A stretch of DNA of 64,000 nucleotides from Halorubrum sodomense. GTDB taxonomy: Archaea; Halobacteriota; Halobacteria; Halobacteriales; Haloferacaceae. Location: positions 666,069-730,068 of the forward strand of contig NZ_FOYN01000001.1 of assembly GCF_900111935.1 (NCBI RefSeq), in the 5' to 3' direction. The notes under the pieces were generated by a model, which was given only the letters and a program-made list of their open reading frames with translations, was not told where the DNA came from and made no database searches. Of the stretch, positions 17,330 to 25,914 are shown piece by piece; within the stretch, counting starts at the first letter, position 1, and the number at the start of each line of letters is the position of its first letter. Both the position numbers and the translations under genes were made by a program.

Positions 17330-18421
17330 GTGAAACGCTCCGATTCTACGGGGGTCCGGTCGGTCGAGTTCGGAGCCGGAGCGGTCACCGGCGCGATGGG
17401 GGATTCGATTACGGTCATCCCGCTGGTCGTCGCGCTGGCGCTGCTGACGGACGTCTCGCTGCCGCACGCGCTCGTCGCGTTCGGCGCGTTCCAGATCGTC
17501 TGGGGGGTTCGGTACGGGCTTCCGGTGTCGGTCGAACCGATGAAGGCGCTGGCCGCCCTCGCTATCGCCGGCGCGCTCACCTACGCCGAACTCGCGCTCG
17601 CGGGCGTGATACTCGGCGTCCTCCTCCTCGCGATCGGGCTCACGGGAACGCTCGCGCACGTCGAGCGGTGGATCGGCGAACCGGTCATCCGCGGCGTCCA
17701 GTTCGCGGTCGGGCTCGTCCTCTTCGAGACGGGGCTCGGACTCGCGGTCGAGGACCCGGCGGTGGCGCTCGCCGGGGTCGCAATCGCGGCTGTGTTCGCG
17801 CTCGCGGGCCACGGGAAGGCGAGCGCGCTGGCCGTCGCGGTCGTCGGAATCGCGACCGCGCTCGTCGTCGCGGGAGTGCCGACGCCGCGGCTGCCCGGCG
17901 CGCCCCCGACGCCGGCGTTCGGCGCGGCCCTCACGCGCGCCACCTTCGACGGCGTGGCCGCGCAGTTGGCGATGACCATCGGGAACGCCGCGCTGGCGAC
18001 CGCGCTGCTCTTCTCGGACCTGCTCGACGCCGAGGTGACGCCCGACGAGCTCTCGACGAGCATGGGGATCACGAACCTGATCGCGGTGCCGCTCGGGGGG
18101 ATCCCGATGTGTCACGGCTGCGACGGAGTGGCCGGCAAGCACGCGTTCGGCGCGCGCACCGGCGGCGCGAACGTCGTCCTCGGCGCCGGCTACCTCGTCG
18201 CCGCGCTCTTCGCCACCCCCGCGCTCATCGCGGCGTTCCCGCTGGCGATGCTCGGCGCCCTGCTCGCTATCGTCGCCGTCTCGCTCGCGCGCAACGTCAC
18301 CGACTCGGGGAACCGCGCGCTCTCGGTCGGGATCGGCCTCCTCGCGCTCGCGACGAACCTCGGTGTCGCGTTCCTCGCCGGGATCGCGGTCCACCTCGCG
18401 TGGGAACGGATCGGCGGATAA
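17330..18421 (+). CDS. Putative sulfate/molybdate transporter (MOT1 family)
   Basis: 363 residues from a GTG start at 17330, with about ten hydrophobic segments. The MOT1-type repeats are present: GAVTGAMGDSITVIPLVVAL near the N-terminus and the signature GIPMCHGCDGVAGKHAFGAR with TGGANVVLG in the second half. MOT1 proteins are SulP-related importers of molybdate or sulfate; specificity cannot be read here. No molybdate regulator or ABC component lies next to it. Confidence 0.9.
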   Translation: MKRSDSTGVRSVEFGAGAVTGAMGDSITVIPLVVALALLTDVSLPHALVAFGAFQIVWGVRYGLPVSVEPMKALAALAIAGALTYAELALAGVILGVLLLAIGLTGTLAHVERWIGEPVIRGVQFAVGLVLFETGLGLAVEDPAVALAGVAIAAVFALAGHGKASALAVAVVGIATALVVAGVPTPRLPGAPPTPAFGAALTRATFDGVAAQLAMTIGNAALATALLFSDLLDAEVTPDELSTSMGITNLIAVPLGGIPMCHGCDGVAGKHAFGARTGGANVVLGAGYLVAALFATPALIAAFPLAMLGALLAIVAVSLARNVTDSGNRALSVGIGLLALATNLGVAFLAGIAVHLAWERIGG

Positions 18422-18440
18422 CGGGTCAGTGAGAGGAGAC

Positions 18441-18827
18441 CATTTATAAACACGATGCGGTGGCGCGTGCCGACGAGCGGCCGACAGGCCGCGAGTCGCA
18501 CGCGCGAGGGAGTCAGTCGCCCGAAGCGAAGCGAGGGCGACTGACGAGGCTGGGGAGGCGTGAGGTGCTGTGCGGAGCGGGGCGGGACTCGAAGGGGCAG
18601 TCGCGAGGGCGGCGCACGCTCGCTGTGCTCCTCACTCGGTTGCTCACTGCGTTCGCTCCCTCGTTGCGGTGTCGCCGGCGGCGAAGCCGCCGGCTTTCCG
18701 TGGCGCTACGCGCCACGCTACTTGCGTCGCCTGCGCCGCCCTCGCGACTGGGGCTTCGGCGGTCGTCACCGCGGGATCGGTTACAGCGTATCCCCGAGCG
18801 GCTGGGGCTTCGGCGGTCGTCACCGCG
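18441..18827. repeat. Dispersed GC-rich intergenic element (copy 2, opposite orientation)
   Basis: It starts CATTTATAAACACGATGCGG and continues with the blocks GGTGGCGCGTGCC, GAGGCTGGGGAGGCGTGAGG and GGGCGGGACTCGAAGGGG, then CGCACGCTCGCTG and GACTGGGGCTTCGGCGG. These appear in the same order as on the minus strand of 6828-7208. The middle differs (it contains a hairpin GCCGGCGGCGAAGCCGCCGGC). The right end is altered: a 26-bp string beginning CTGGGGCTTCGGCGG is repeated at 18748-18773 and 18802-18827, and no TTATAAATAG-type end is seen. No credible coding frame. It occupies most of the gap between the MOT1 gene and tfs. Confidence 0.72.
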
Positions 18828-18956
18828 ACGACGGATCAGAGCGTCCCAGTTCCTCCGTCGGGGGCATCGCCAATTCACGGTTGCTCTACGACGCACGCCG
18901 CATATCCGGCCGCACCCACCGGACCTATACCGCTCGATACCCTGTCTCCCACGTAT

Positions 18957-19286
18957 ATGCAGTTCTGTGACGACTGCGGCTCGATGATGGTCTCTCGCGA
19001 CGGGGAGATGGTGTGTCAGAACGACGACTGCGGCGCCACGACCGAGCGCGACGAGGCGCTCGCCGCCGAGTTCGAGTCGACGACGGAACAGACCGGCGAC
19101 GAGGTGATAGAGACGGAGGAGGGCGCGAACTTCGAGGGGAAGCCGACCGCGAACGACGTCGTCTGCGACGAGTGCGGCCACGGCGAGGCGTGGTACACGA
19201 TCAAGCAGACGGGCGCCGCCGACGAGCCGCCGACGCGCTTTTTCAAGTGTAAGGAGTGCGGCCACCGCTGGCGCGGGTACAACTGA
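18957..19286 (+). CDS. tfs: Transcription factor S (TFIIS-like cleavage factor)
   Basis: 109 residues, full length. An N-terminal zinc ribbon (C4, C7, C20, C25) precedes an acidic linker and a C-terminal TFIIS-type ribbon (C70, C73, C98, C101). The hairpin tip carries the acidic pair D89-E90 (AADEPPTRFF) that stimulates transcript cleavage in backtracked archaeal RNA polymerase. The start MQFCDDCG is the family N-terminus, although the frame is open upstream through the repeat element. The next gene starts 5 bp downstream. Confidence 0.96.
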   Translation: MQFCDDCGSMMVSRDGEMVCQNDDCGATTERDEALAAEFESTTEQTGDEVIETEEGANFEGKPTANDVVCDECGHGEAWYTIKQTGAADEPPTRFFKCKECGHRWRGYN

Positions 19287-19291
19287 CCGCG

Positions 19292-19834
19292 ATGGACTCG
19301 GACCCCTCACGGCGACGGCCCCTCAGTGCGTCCGTCGCCCGCGCGCTCGCGGCGCTCGCGGTCGTCGTTCCCGCGGTCTTCCTCGCCGGCCGCGCCGTCG
19401 GGTTCTGGCGCGTCAGGCTCGCGGTCGGCAAACTGCTCGCGCTGCTGCCGGACGACGGCGCCCCGGACCACGTTCGGGTGCTGCCGCCGCCGGCGGACGA
19501 GTACGCCGGGACGGTCCGGACGAGCCCCGCGGAGACCCGCGCGATGCTCCCGGAGCACGGCTTCTCGGAGCTGATTCGCGCGTACTTCCACGCCTACGAG
19601 CGCGACGGGGAGACGGTCCACGAGGTCGGGAGCTTCGTCCACCGGCCCGAGGGGCTCACCGGCGACTGGCAGGTCCACGTCCGGCTGTTTCCCGCGCCCG
19701 GCGGCGGCACCGAGGTGTGGGCCCACTGGGAGCGGAACCCGTACGTGGCGCCGCTGGCGCACCTCCGGATGGAGGGGTACGACCCGGCCCGCGGCGAGCG
19801 GATGGCAGCGGAACTGATAGACGACCTCCGGTGA
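19292..19834 (+). CDS. Conserved haloarchaeal membrane-anchored protein of unknown function
   Basis: 180 residues. One N-terminal transmembrane segment (ALAALAVVVPAVFLAGRAVGF, about 18-38) is followed by a soluble domain with motifs HGFSELIRAYFHAYERDG and HVRLFPAPGGGTEVWAHWERNP. It starts 5 bp after tfs and is probably co-transcribed. The family is not recognised. The soluble part looks like a small alpha/beta domain facing one side of the membrane. Confidence 0.8.
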   Translation: MDSDPSRRRPLSASVARALAALAVVVPAVFLAGRAVGFWRVRLAVGKLLALLPDDGAPDHVRVLPPPADEYAGTVRTSPAETRAMLPEHGFSELIRAYFHAYERDGETVHEVGSFVHRPEGLTGDWQVHVRLFPAPGGGTEVWAHWERNPYVAPLAHLRMEGYDPARGERMAAELIDDLR

Positions 19835-20171
19835 GCGGCTCCGGCTCAGTTCGAGCCTCTCCGGACTCCTCTGATCCACCTCCGCACGCATCTGCGATCT
19901 CCGTTTGGACCGCGAGGAGAGCGCTGAAACGATAGTCGAACGCGGCGAACCGGTTCGGTGCGCGCGACGCGATCGCCCGGGCCGAACCCGGAATCGGCCC
20001 CTATCGAGTCACCCGGTGTCGTTTCACGCGCTACCGTTTACCACAGCAGCGCAGTCTACCGATTTGTTCGAGTACGCCGCGATTAAGCGCGTAAATCCGG
20101 CCGAAACACGACTGAATTCCGCTGTAGCGTTTGGCCGGTTCATATGATTCGACGAGAGAGGTCGGGGCACG
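19835..20171 (+). other. Intergenic region, promoter side of the GT2 gene
   Basis: No coding frame with haloarchaeal composition is seen. The stretch becomes AT-richer after about 20035 (ACCGTTTACCACAG, CGATTAAGCGCGTAAATCC), which probably contains the promoter of the gene at 20172. No repeat or RNA gene is recognised. Confidence 0.4.
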
Positions 20172-21416
20172 ATGAACACCGAACGCGTCGCACTGGTCGC
20201 GGTCACGCTTGCGCTCGTCGTCGGCGGGGTCGCGACGCTGCTCGCACCGACCGTCGTCTCCGGTCCCGGGGCCGCTCCCGGCCAGGCGTCGGCCACCACC
20301 GCCGTCACCGACGGCGGACTCGGATCGCTGTTCGGGGTCGCGCTCTGGGGCGTGACGCTCCTGTTCGGCGCGACCGCGCTCGTCTGGTTCGTGCTCACGA
20401 CCGTCGTGGGCGCGGGCTACGAGACGCCCCCGAACGAGTACGGCCTCGACGAGGTTCAGATCCGCATCATGACCGTCGACGCCGCCGAGGTCGTTCAGGA
20501 GACGGTCGACTCGCTCCCGGACGGGCTCGACGACGTCCACGTGATCGCGGAGTCGCCGATCGACGTGCGTGGGGCGACCGTCCACGCCGTCCCGGACGAG
20601 TTCTCGTGTCACGCGGTCCGGAAGGGCCGCGCGCAGGAGTGGGCTCGGCGGGCGCTCGACTGTCGGACGGAGTTCGTCCTCTACTTGGACGAGGACAGCG
20701 TCGTCGAGTCGTTCGACGGGCTGCCGGACGCCGACATCGTCCAGCTCCGCGAGAAGCCGCGTCGCACGGACTCGAGCCTCAGCTACCTGGCCGACGTGTA
20801 CCGGATGGGCGTCCAGATCGAGCAGCGCGCGTTCGCGCGGCTCTCGATCCCCCTGTTCGCGTGGGGCGGCGGCATCGCCGTTCGCACCGAGATCGAGGAG
20901 AAGACCACCTGGGACCGCGAGACGCTGGTCGAGGACACCGCCTTCGTCTGGGCGGCTTTCCGCGAGCTCGACGTGACGTTCGCGCTGTCGGACGCGGTCT
21001 GTCGCAACGAAGCGCCGCCGTCGCTGTACGAGATCCTCCAGCAGCGCCGTCGCTGGGCGGCCGGGAACGTTCAGGCGTCGACGATGCTCCCGCTGCGGTA
21101 CGAGCTGCTGACGCGGGTCCGTAACTACGCGTGGGCGCTCTCGCCGATCGTCACCCTGCTCGTCGTCCCGCTGTCGCTGTTGAGCGTCACCATCGCCTAC
21201 AGCGGGCTCTTCTTCGCCGCGTCGATGGGCCTGGCGCTGTGTACGCTCGGCTGGTTCCTCCTCGGCGTCGCTTACTACGGGGACGACCACCACCACTGGG
21301 CGCTCGCGGTCCCGCTCGCGCCGCTTATCACCGTCGTTCACTCGATGGGGACCGTCGCCGGGATCCTCAACCCTCCGGAGACGTTCCGGGTGACGACGAA
21401 GGTCGGCAGCGACTGA
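20172..21416 (+). CDS. Membrane glycosyltransferase, family 2 type
   Basis: 414 residues. Two N-terminal transmembrane helices (about 8-30 and 52-78) precede a GT-A-like domain. The domain carries the motifs FVLYLDEDS (DxD-like), FAWGGGIAVRTEIE, LVEDTAFVW (the ED motif) and ILQQRRRWAAGN (Q/RxxRW). Three or four further transmembrane helices follow. This layout fits processive or membrane GT2 enzymes that transfer sugars to lipids or polysaccharides. No other glycan genes are nearby, so the substrate is unknown. Confidence 0.87.
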   Translation: MNTERVALVAVTLALVVGGVATLLAPTVVSGPGAAPGQASATTAVTDGGLGSLFGVALWGVTLLFGATALVWFVLTTVVGAGYETPPNEYGLDEVQIRIMTVDAAEVVQETVDSLPDGLDDVHVIAESPIDVRGATVHAVPDEFSCHAVRKGRAQEWARRALDCRTEFVLYLDEDSVVESFDGLPDADIVQLREKPRRTDSSLSYLADVYRMGVQIEQRAFARLSIPLFAWGGGIAVRTEIEEKTTWDRETLVEDTAFVWAAFRELDVTFALSDAVCRNEAPPSLYEILQQRRRWAAGNVQASTMLPLRYELLTRVRNYAWALSPIVTLLVVPLSLLSVTIAYSGLFFAASMGLALCTLGWFLLGVAYYGDDHHHWALAVPLAPLITVVHSMGTVAGILNPPETFRVTTKVGSD

Positions 21417-21462
21417 TCCCGCCGCGAGGCCGCTCGATCTCCTTTTCGGCCCCGACTCGTGC

Positions 21463-22107
21463 TCACTCGCGCAGCCGCGGCGCGAGGAACTCGGCGACCG
21501 TCTCTCCGACGCGCGCCGCCCGACCGACGAAGAAGTGGTCCGACTCGAACGCGACCGTCTCGACGCCTAACGCCTCCGCCCGCTCGATCACGGGCTCCCA
21601 GTCAGCGGTCGAGTCCCGGGTCGCGTACACCACTCGGACCGGCACGCCGCGGTCGACGACCTCGCCGAGCGCGGCGACCGCGTCGACGTCGGGGTTCAGC
21701 CGCGCCGTCGGCGCGAGCGCGCAGACGGCCGCGAGCCCGGGCCGCGACGCGGCCGCGACGAGCGCGACCGTGCCGCCGAACGAGAAGCCGAACAGCCCGA
21801 CGCGTCCGTAGCGGTCGAGCGCCCAGCCGACCGCCGCGTCCGCGTCCGTGCTCTCGCCGTACCCCTCGTCCCAGTCGCCGTAGTCGAACCGGAGGCAGTC
21901 GATTCCGCGGTCGGTCAGGGCGTCGCTCACGGCCGTCAGGCGCTCGTCGCCGCGGTGACCGCGCTGTTGCGGGTGCGGCGGACAGGCGACGACGACCGCG
22001 TCGGCGTGGGGCGCGTCCTCGGCGTCGGCGTTGGGCGCGTCGCTCGCCGCCGTGTCGAGGGTGGCGCGCACGTCGCGGCCGCCGGGGATCAGGACGGTGT
22101 CGCTCAC
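21463..22107 (-). CDS. Alpha/beta hydrolase (dienelactone-hydrolase-like)
   Basis: 214 residues with a complete catalytic triad layout: nucleophile elbow GFSFGG (Ser109), Asp165 in YATRDST and His191 in ESDHFF. The oxyanion-side strand is VVACPPHPQQRGHRGD. The fold matches small dienelactone-hydrolase or CocE-like esterases; the substrate cannot be inferred. It is on the minus strand, 31 bp downstream of the DUF5778-type gene, with which it may be co-transcribed. Confidence 0.85.
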   Translation of the reverse strand: MSDTVLIPGGRDVRATLDTAASDAPNADAEDAPHADAVVVACPPHPQQRGHRGDERLTAVSDALTDRGIDCLRFDYGDWDEGYGESTDADAAVGWALDRYGRVGLFGFSFGGTVALVAAASRPGLAAVCALAPTARLNPDVDAVAALGEVVDRGVPVRVVYATRDSTADWEPVIERAEALGVETVAFESDHFFVGRAARVGETVAEFLAPRLRE

Positions 22108-22138
22108 GGGAGATGAGACCGGATCTCGTCGGGGTCGT

Positions 22139-22537
22139 TCAGGGGACCTGCGTCACGCGCTCGACGTTGTCCAGTTCCCCCAGGTCGGCCGCGAGCGCCT
22201 CCTGATCGACGGTCGCCTCGTAGTAGAAGACGAGGTCGAAGGCGCCGTCGCGGAGGAGCTGCTGGCACTCCCAGACGAACTCCTCGCCGTCGAGCGTCAG
22301 CCCCTGGAACTGGTTCGAGGAGAAGTCCGTGTCGTCGTTACCCGCCTCGATGTACGTCTCGCCTTTCCCCGCGTGGTCGGCGATGACCTCGTTTGCGGCG
22401 ACCGTCAGCTCGTGCATCTCCAGGTCCTGCTGACCGCCGAGGTCCGTGTGGACGATACAGCCCACCAGCTCGATGTCGCCGGGCTCAAGCAGGGCCTTCG
22501 TGCGGGTGTACAGGTCCGAGTCGACGGTCTCGCTCAT
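22139..22537 (-). CDS. Conserved haloarchaeal protein (DUF5778-like)
   Basis: 132 residues with the conserved string NQFQGLTLDGEEFVWECQQLLRDGAFDLVFYYEA, which I recall from the haloarchaeal DUF5778 family. It is soluble and acidic, with no catalytic motif recognised. It lies between mutY and the hydrolase in a minus-strand series. Confidence 0.8.
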   Translation of the reverse strand: MSETVDSDLYTRTKALLEPGDIELVGCIVHTDLGGQQDLEMHELTVAANEVIADHAGKGETYIEAGNDDTDFSSNQFQGLTLDGEEFVWECQQLLRDGAFDLVFYYEATVDQEALAADLGELDNVERVTQVP

Positions 22538-22612
22538 GCGTCTCCCTTCCGGCTCCCGTAATAAACGGGTGACGGTTCCCGGGGCGGCGCGCCCCGCCGG
22601 GGCAGCCGGCTC

Positions 22613-23536
22613 TCAACGACGGAGCGACACGACGACTTCGTCCCCGCTCGGGTCGGCCTCGACCAACCCGTCGTCCGCGAGGTCGTCGACCAGCCCGCGG
22701 AGCCACTCTCGGCCGCGTTCGCCGTCCGGCGCGTAATCCACTCGGATCCGGTGGCCGAGCGCGTCGAGCTCCATCTCGTCGTGTTCACCGAGAAGCCGAA
22801 CGATCCGGCCCCGGAACTGCCGCCGGCTCCCCTCGAAGCTGGGCTGTTCCGGCACGTCCGGGGCCGTGAAATCTCCGGTCTGGTAGGCGGCACACCACTC
22901 GCGCCACGGACAGCCCGCCTCGTCGCAGCGCGGGCGCTTCCCGCAGGCGACGCCGCCGAGCTCCATAATCGCGTTGTTCCACACCCGCGACTCGCCCGCC
23001 GGCATGAGCCGGGAGGCGACCCGCTCGAAGGCGTCGTCGTCGTCCGGTACGTCGAACGCGCGGTACAGCACCCGCTTCACGTTGGTGTCGACGACGGCGT
23101 CGCCGTTGTCGAACGCGAACGACGCCACCGCGTTGGCGGTGTAGGGGCCGACGCCCATCAGCTCGCTGAGGCCGTCCGGGTCCTTCGGGAACGACCCGCC
23201 GAACTCCGCCTCGACCTGTTCGGCCGCCTCGTGGAGGTACTTCGCGCGGTTGTTGTACCCCAGCGAGTGGTCCGACCAGAAGGCGACCACGTCGGCGCGG
23301 TCGGCCGCGGCGAGGTCGGCGGTCGTCGGCCACTCGTCGAGGAAGTCCTCCCACGCGGGCACCACGCGGTCGAGCTGGGTCTGCTGGCTCATCACCTCGC
23401 TGACGAGTATCTCGTAGGGGTCCTCGGTTCGGCGCCACGGGAACTCGCGGTGGTCGGCCTCGTACCAGTCGACGAGCGCGTCGCGGACCGCGTCGAGGTC
23501 GGTCGGGAGCTCGGGGACGCTCTCCGCGTCGGTCAT
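22613..23536 (-). CDS. mutY: A/G-specific adenine glycosylase
   Basis: 307 residues. HhH-GPD fold with WYEADHREFPWRRTEDPYEILVSEVMSQQTQ (catalytic Glu in EILVSEVM), the hairpin LMGVGPYTANAVASFAF and VVDTNVKRVLYR (catalytic Asp). The Fe-S loop is CGKRPRCDEAGCPWREWC, spaced C-x5-C-x4-C-x5-C rather than the bacterial C-x6-C-x2-C-x5-C. The C-terminal part (about 225-307) is a small winged-helix-like region rather than a full bacterial NUDIX-type domain. It removes adenine mispaired with 8-oxoguanine. Confidence 0.93.
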   Translation of the reverse strand: MTDAESVPELPTDLDAVRDALVDWYEADHREFPWRRTEDPYEILVSEVMSQQTQLDRVVPAWEDFLDEWPTTADLAAADRADVVAFWSDHSLGYNNRAKYLHEAAEQVEAEFGGSFPKDPDGLSELMGVGPYTANAVASFAFDNGDAVVDTNVKRVLYRAFDVPDDDDAFERVASRLMPAGESRVWNNAIMELGGVACGKRPRCDEAGCPWREWCAAYQTGDFTAPDVPEQPSFEGSRRQFRGRIVRLLGEHDEMELDALGHRIRVDYAPDGERGREWLRGLVDDLADDGLVEADPSGDEVVVSLRR

Positions 23537-23561
23537 GCGGATCGCTCCGGCCGGCGGCGGT

Positions 23562-24209
23562 TTATCGGTGCTGGTCCCCGTCGGCGCGGACCGGGTCCAT
23601 CGTCCGCGGGTCGCGGTCGGGACCCGGGTATGCCCCGCCGACGGCGTCCGGGTACAGCTTCGCCGGGTCGAACACCGTCGCGAACGCGCGCGGCTCCCGG
23701 ACGCTCACGGGCAGGCGGTCGCGCAGTCCGGCGGCGGCCCCCGGCCCGGTCAGCGAGGGGTCGAGGCTCACGATCTGCATCGCGCCGCCGCGGTAGGCGG
23801 ACGCCAGCGCGGGGTGATCGACCGGGGGCTGCGCGACAGGCTCGCGCCACCCCGTCGCCGCCGCGCGCCAGTCCGCCGCGAGGTCGGGGTCCGACAGCGA
23901 CGCGATCACCGACTCGGCGTCGTCGAGGAGCGGGTCGCTGGCGACGAGCGTCGTCCAGGCGTGCGACCGGAGGACGTCGAGGGCCTCGCGGGCGGCGCCG
24001 CCGACGAGGAGGTCCGCCGCGAGCGCGTCGGCGTCGACGACGACGCGGGCCGGACTGGGGTCGAGGGGGTCGCCGACCGCGTCGCCCGCGGAGTCACCCT
24101 CCCCTCGGTCGGAGGCCGAACGCACGTCGTCGACCGCGCGCCGCACGTCCGCTTCGTCGAGGTCGCCGCCGAGCGCGGTCGCGCGCTCGAACAGGTCGGC
24201 GAAGGTCAT
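23562..24209 (-). CDS. PIN-like conserved haloarchaeal protein
   Basis: 215 residues. The core RVVVDADALAADLLVGGAAREALDVLRSHAWTTLVASDPLLDDAESVIASL, with later acidic residues, resembles a PIN-type fold (strand ending in VDAD, then helix) and I recall a haloarchaeal DUF7384 family of this type. The C-terminus YPDAVGGAYPGPDRDPRTMDP is proline-rich. Nuclease activity is not assured. It ends 25 bp upstream of the mutY start, on the same strand. Confidence 0.7.
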   Translation of the reverse strand: MTFADLFERATALGGDLDEADVRRAVDDVRSASDRGEGDSAGDAVGDPLDPSPARVVVDADALAADLLVGGAAREALDVLRSHAWTTLVASDPLLDDAESVIASLSDPDLAADWRAAATGWREPVAQPPVDHPALASAYRGGAMQIVSLDPSLTGPGAAAGLRDRLPVSVREPRAFATVFDPAKLYPDAVGGAYPGPDRDPRTMDPVRADGDQHR

Positions 24210-24329
24210 ACCAGCCGGTCGGCGCCGCGGGCGTATCGTCCTTGCGGCCGCGGTCGAGCGCCGACCTCGGACCTCCGGACTCGTCGCGCGAGCCCGGAGT
24301 TATTGGTCGCTCGGTCCGAACGCGACGGC

Positions 24330-25190
24330 GTGAGCGACCGATCCGCCCCCGATCCGACCGTCGCCGTCCCGCAGGTCCCCGTCGACGACCTCCGCGTCGA
24401 CGCGAACGCCGAGCGGTTCCGGCGCCGAGCGGCCGGCCTGTCGAACGGAGTCGACCTCGCCGTCTTCCCCGAGTACGCGCTCACGGGGTTCGCGGCCGAC
24501 GAGCGGCTCCGGGAGACAGCGCTTCCTCGGGACGCCGCGCGCGAACGGCTCGAATCCGTCGCGGAGGCGGCCGACGCGGCCGTGATCGCGGGCTACGCCG
24601 AGCGCGACGGGGCGGGCGTGTACAACGCGACCGCGTACGTTCCGCCGCCGGACCGCGCCGCGCGCGACGGCCCGGGCGCGGAGACAGGCGACGGCCAGGG
24701 CTCGGCCGCGACCGCCGACCGCGGTGGATTCTCCGTCTATCGCAAGCGACACCTCTGGGACGAGGAAGGGGCGTGGGTCGAGCCCGGGACCGAGCGCGTC
24801 GTCGTCGAGACGCCCGCGGGACCGACCGGGCTGTTGACCTGCTACGACCTCAACTTCGTCGCGGAGAGCGCGTGGTTCGCGGAGCGCGCGGTCGACGCGC
24901 TCGTCGTCGTCGGCGCGTGGCCCGCCGACCACGTCGCGAACTGGCGGCTCCTGTGCCGCGCCCGCGCGCTCGACGGCGTCAGGTGGGTCGTCGGCGCCGG
25001 CCGCACCGGGAGTTCGGGCGGCGGGCGGGCGACCGACGAGGCGACGTACGCCGGCAACTCCCTCGTCGCGCGGCCGGACGGCGCGGTCGCGGTCGAGCTC
25101 GACCGGGCGCCGGCGACGCTGACCGCGACGCTCGACCGCGACACCCTGTCCGCCCAGCGGGACATCGTCGGCGCGCTCGACGAGCTATAG
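24330..25190 (+). CDS. Carbon-nitrogen hydrolase (nitrilase superfamily)
   Basis: 286 residues from a GTG start at 24330; the open frame upstream belongs to the shadow of the opposite gene. The E-K-C catalytic triad is visible: Glu48 in FPEYALTGF, Lys139 in YRKRHLW and Cys171 in LLTCYDLNF. Family members hydrolyse amides or nitriles, for example omega-amidase, carbamoylputrescine or N-carbamoyl substrates; none is singled out. Divergent from the PIN-like gene. Confidence 0.9.
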   Translation: MSDRSAPDPTVAVPQVPVDDLRVDANAERFRRRAAGLSNGVDLAVFPEYALTGFAADERLRETALPRDAARERLESVAEAADAAVIAGYAERDGAGVYNATAYVPPPDRAARDGPGAETGDGQGSAATADRGGFSVYRKRHLWDEEGAWVEPGTERVVVETPAGPTGLLTCYDLNFVAESAWFAERAVDALVVVGAWPADHVANWRLLCRARALDGVRWVVGAGRTGSSGGGRATDEATYAGNSLVARPDGAVAVELDRAPATLTATLDRDTLSAQRDIVGALDEL

Positions 25191-25221
25191 AAAATAATTT
25201 TGGTAATATTGAAAGAGTAGT

Positions 25222-25234
25222 TTCTATAATAGAA
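25222..25234. promoter_or_regulatory. Palindrome in the dpsA promoter
   Basis: TTCTAT-A-ATAGAA is a perfect 6-bp inverted repeat with a one-base spacer, 37-49 bp before the dpsA ATG, inside an AT-rich island (25188-25245). It may be the operator of a metal- or redox-responsive repressor overlapping the TATA region; the regulator is not known. Confidence 0.45.
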
Positions 25235-25270
25235 GCTATTAAGTGGGTCGCACGCGTATGAACAGTTGAA

Positions 25271-25819
25271 ATGAGTACCCAGAAGCAGGCCCGTCAACGG
25301 TACGGCGACGTTCACGAAAGCGAAGCGCTCCGCGTCCCCGAGGAGAAGGCCGAACAGCTCGTCGACGCGCTCAACAGCGACCTCGCGGCGACGTACGTCC
25401 TCTACCACCAGGTCAAGAAGCACCACTGGCTCGTCGAGGGCGCCGAGTTCCTCGACATCCACGAGTACCTCGGCGAGGTCGCGGCCGACCTCGAGGAGGG
25501 CGCCGACGTGCTCGCGGAGCGCGCGCAGGCGCTCGGCGGCGTGCCGCTCTCGGGCGGCGCGAACTACGAGGAGCACGCGCCGGTGACTCCCGAGGACGCC
25601 GACGCCTACGACATCCGGATGTCGCTGGAACACGACCTCGAGATGTTCGGCGACATCACCGAGCAGCTCCGCGAGCACATCCAGCTCGCCAACAACCTCG
25701 GCGACTACAACACCGAGGAGCAGCTCCGCGACATCCTCGAAGACGTCGAGGAACACGGCCACCACCTCGAACACTACCTCGAGGACGACACGCTCGTCAC
25801 GAGCGAGACGCTCGAATAG
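25271..25819 (+). CDS. dpsA: DNA-protection ferritin-like protein DpsA
   Basis: 182 residues. The Dps four-helix bundle is recognisable from LNSDLAATYVLYHQVKKHHWLVEG (ferroxidase His) and DIHEYLGEVAADLEEGADVLAERAQALGG (DxxxE-type ferroxidase ligands). Haloarchaeal DpsA stores iron as a dodecamer and protects DNA from peroxide. The acidic C-terminus HGHHLEHYLEDDT is typical. The AT-rich upstream region carries a palindrome at 25222. It is convergent with the DUF1684 gene. Confidence 0.96.
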   Translation: MSTQKQARQRYGDVHESEALRVPEEKAEQLVDALNSDLAATYVLYHQVKKHHWLVEGAEFLDIHEYLGEVAADLEEGADVLAERAQALGGVPLSGGANYEEHAPVTPEDADAYDIRMSLEHDLEMFGDITEQLREHIQLANNLGDYNTEEQLRDILEDVEEHGHHLEHYLEDDTLVTSETLE

Positions 25820-25914
25820 GCCGACAGCGGCGGGCCTTTTCAGGACGATCCGGAATTCAATTTTCGTGTTTTTCACGCCCCGACCAGCGGCGACACCGGC
25901 GACGAACCGGCCGT

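Noticed and set aside
22751-25261. 836-codon plus-strand frame opposite mutY and the PIN-like gene
   Set aside because: Arg/Pro-rich, no motifs; explained by GC-rich antisense of recognised genes.
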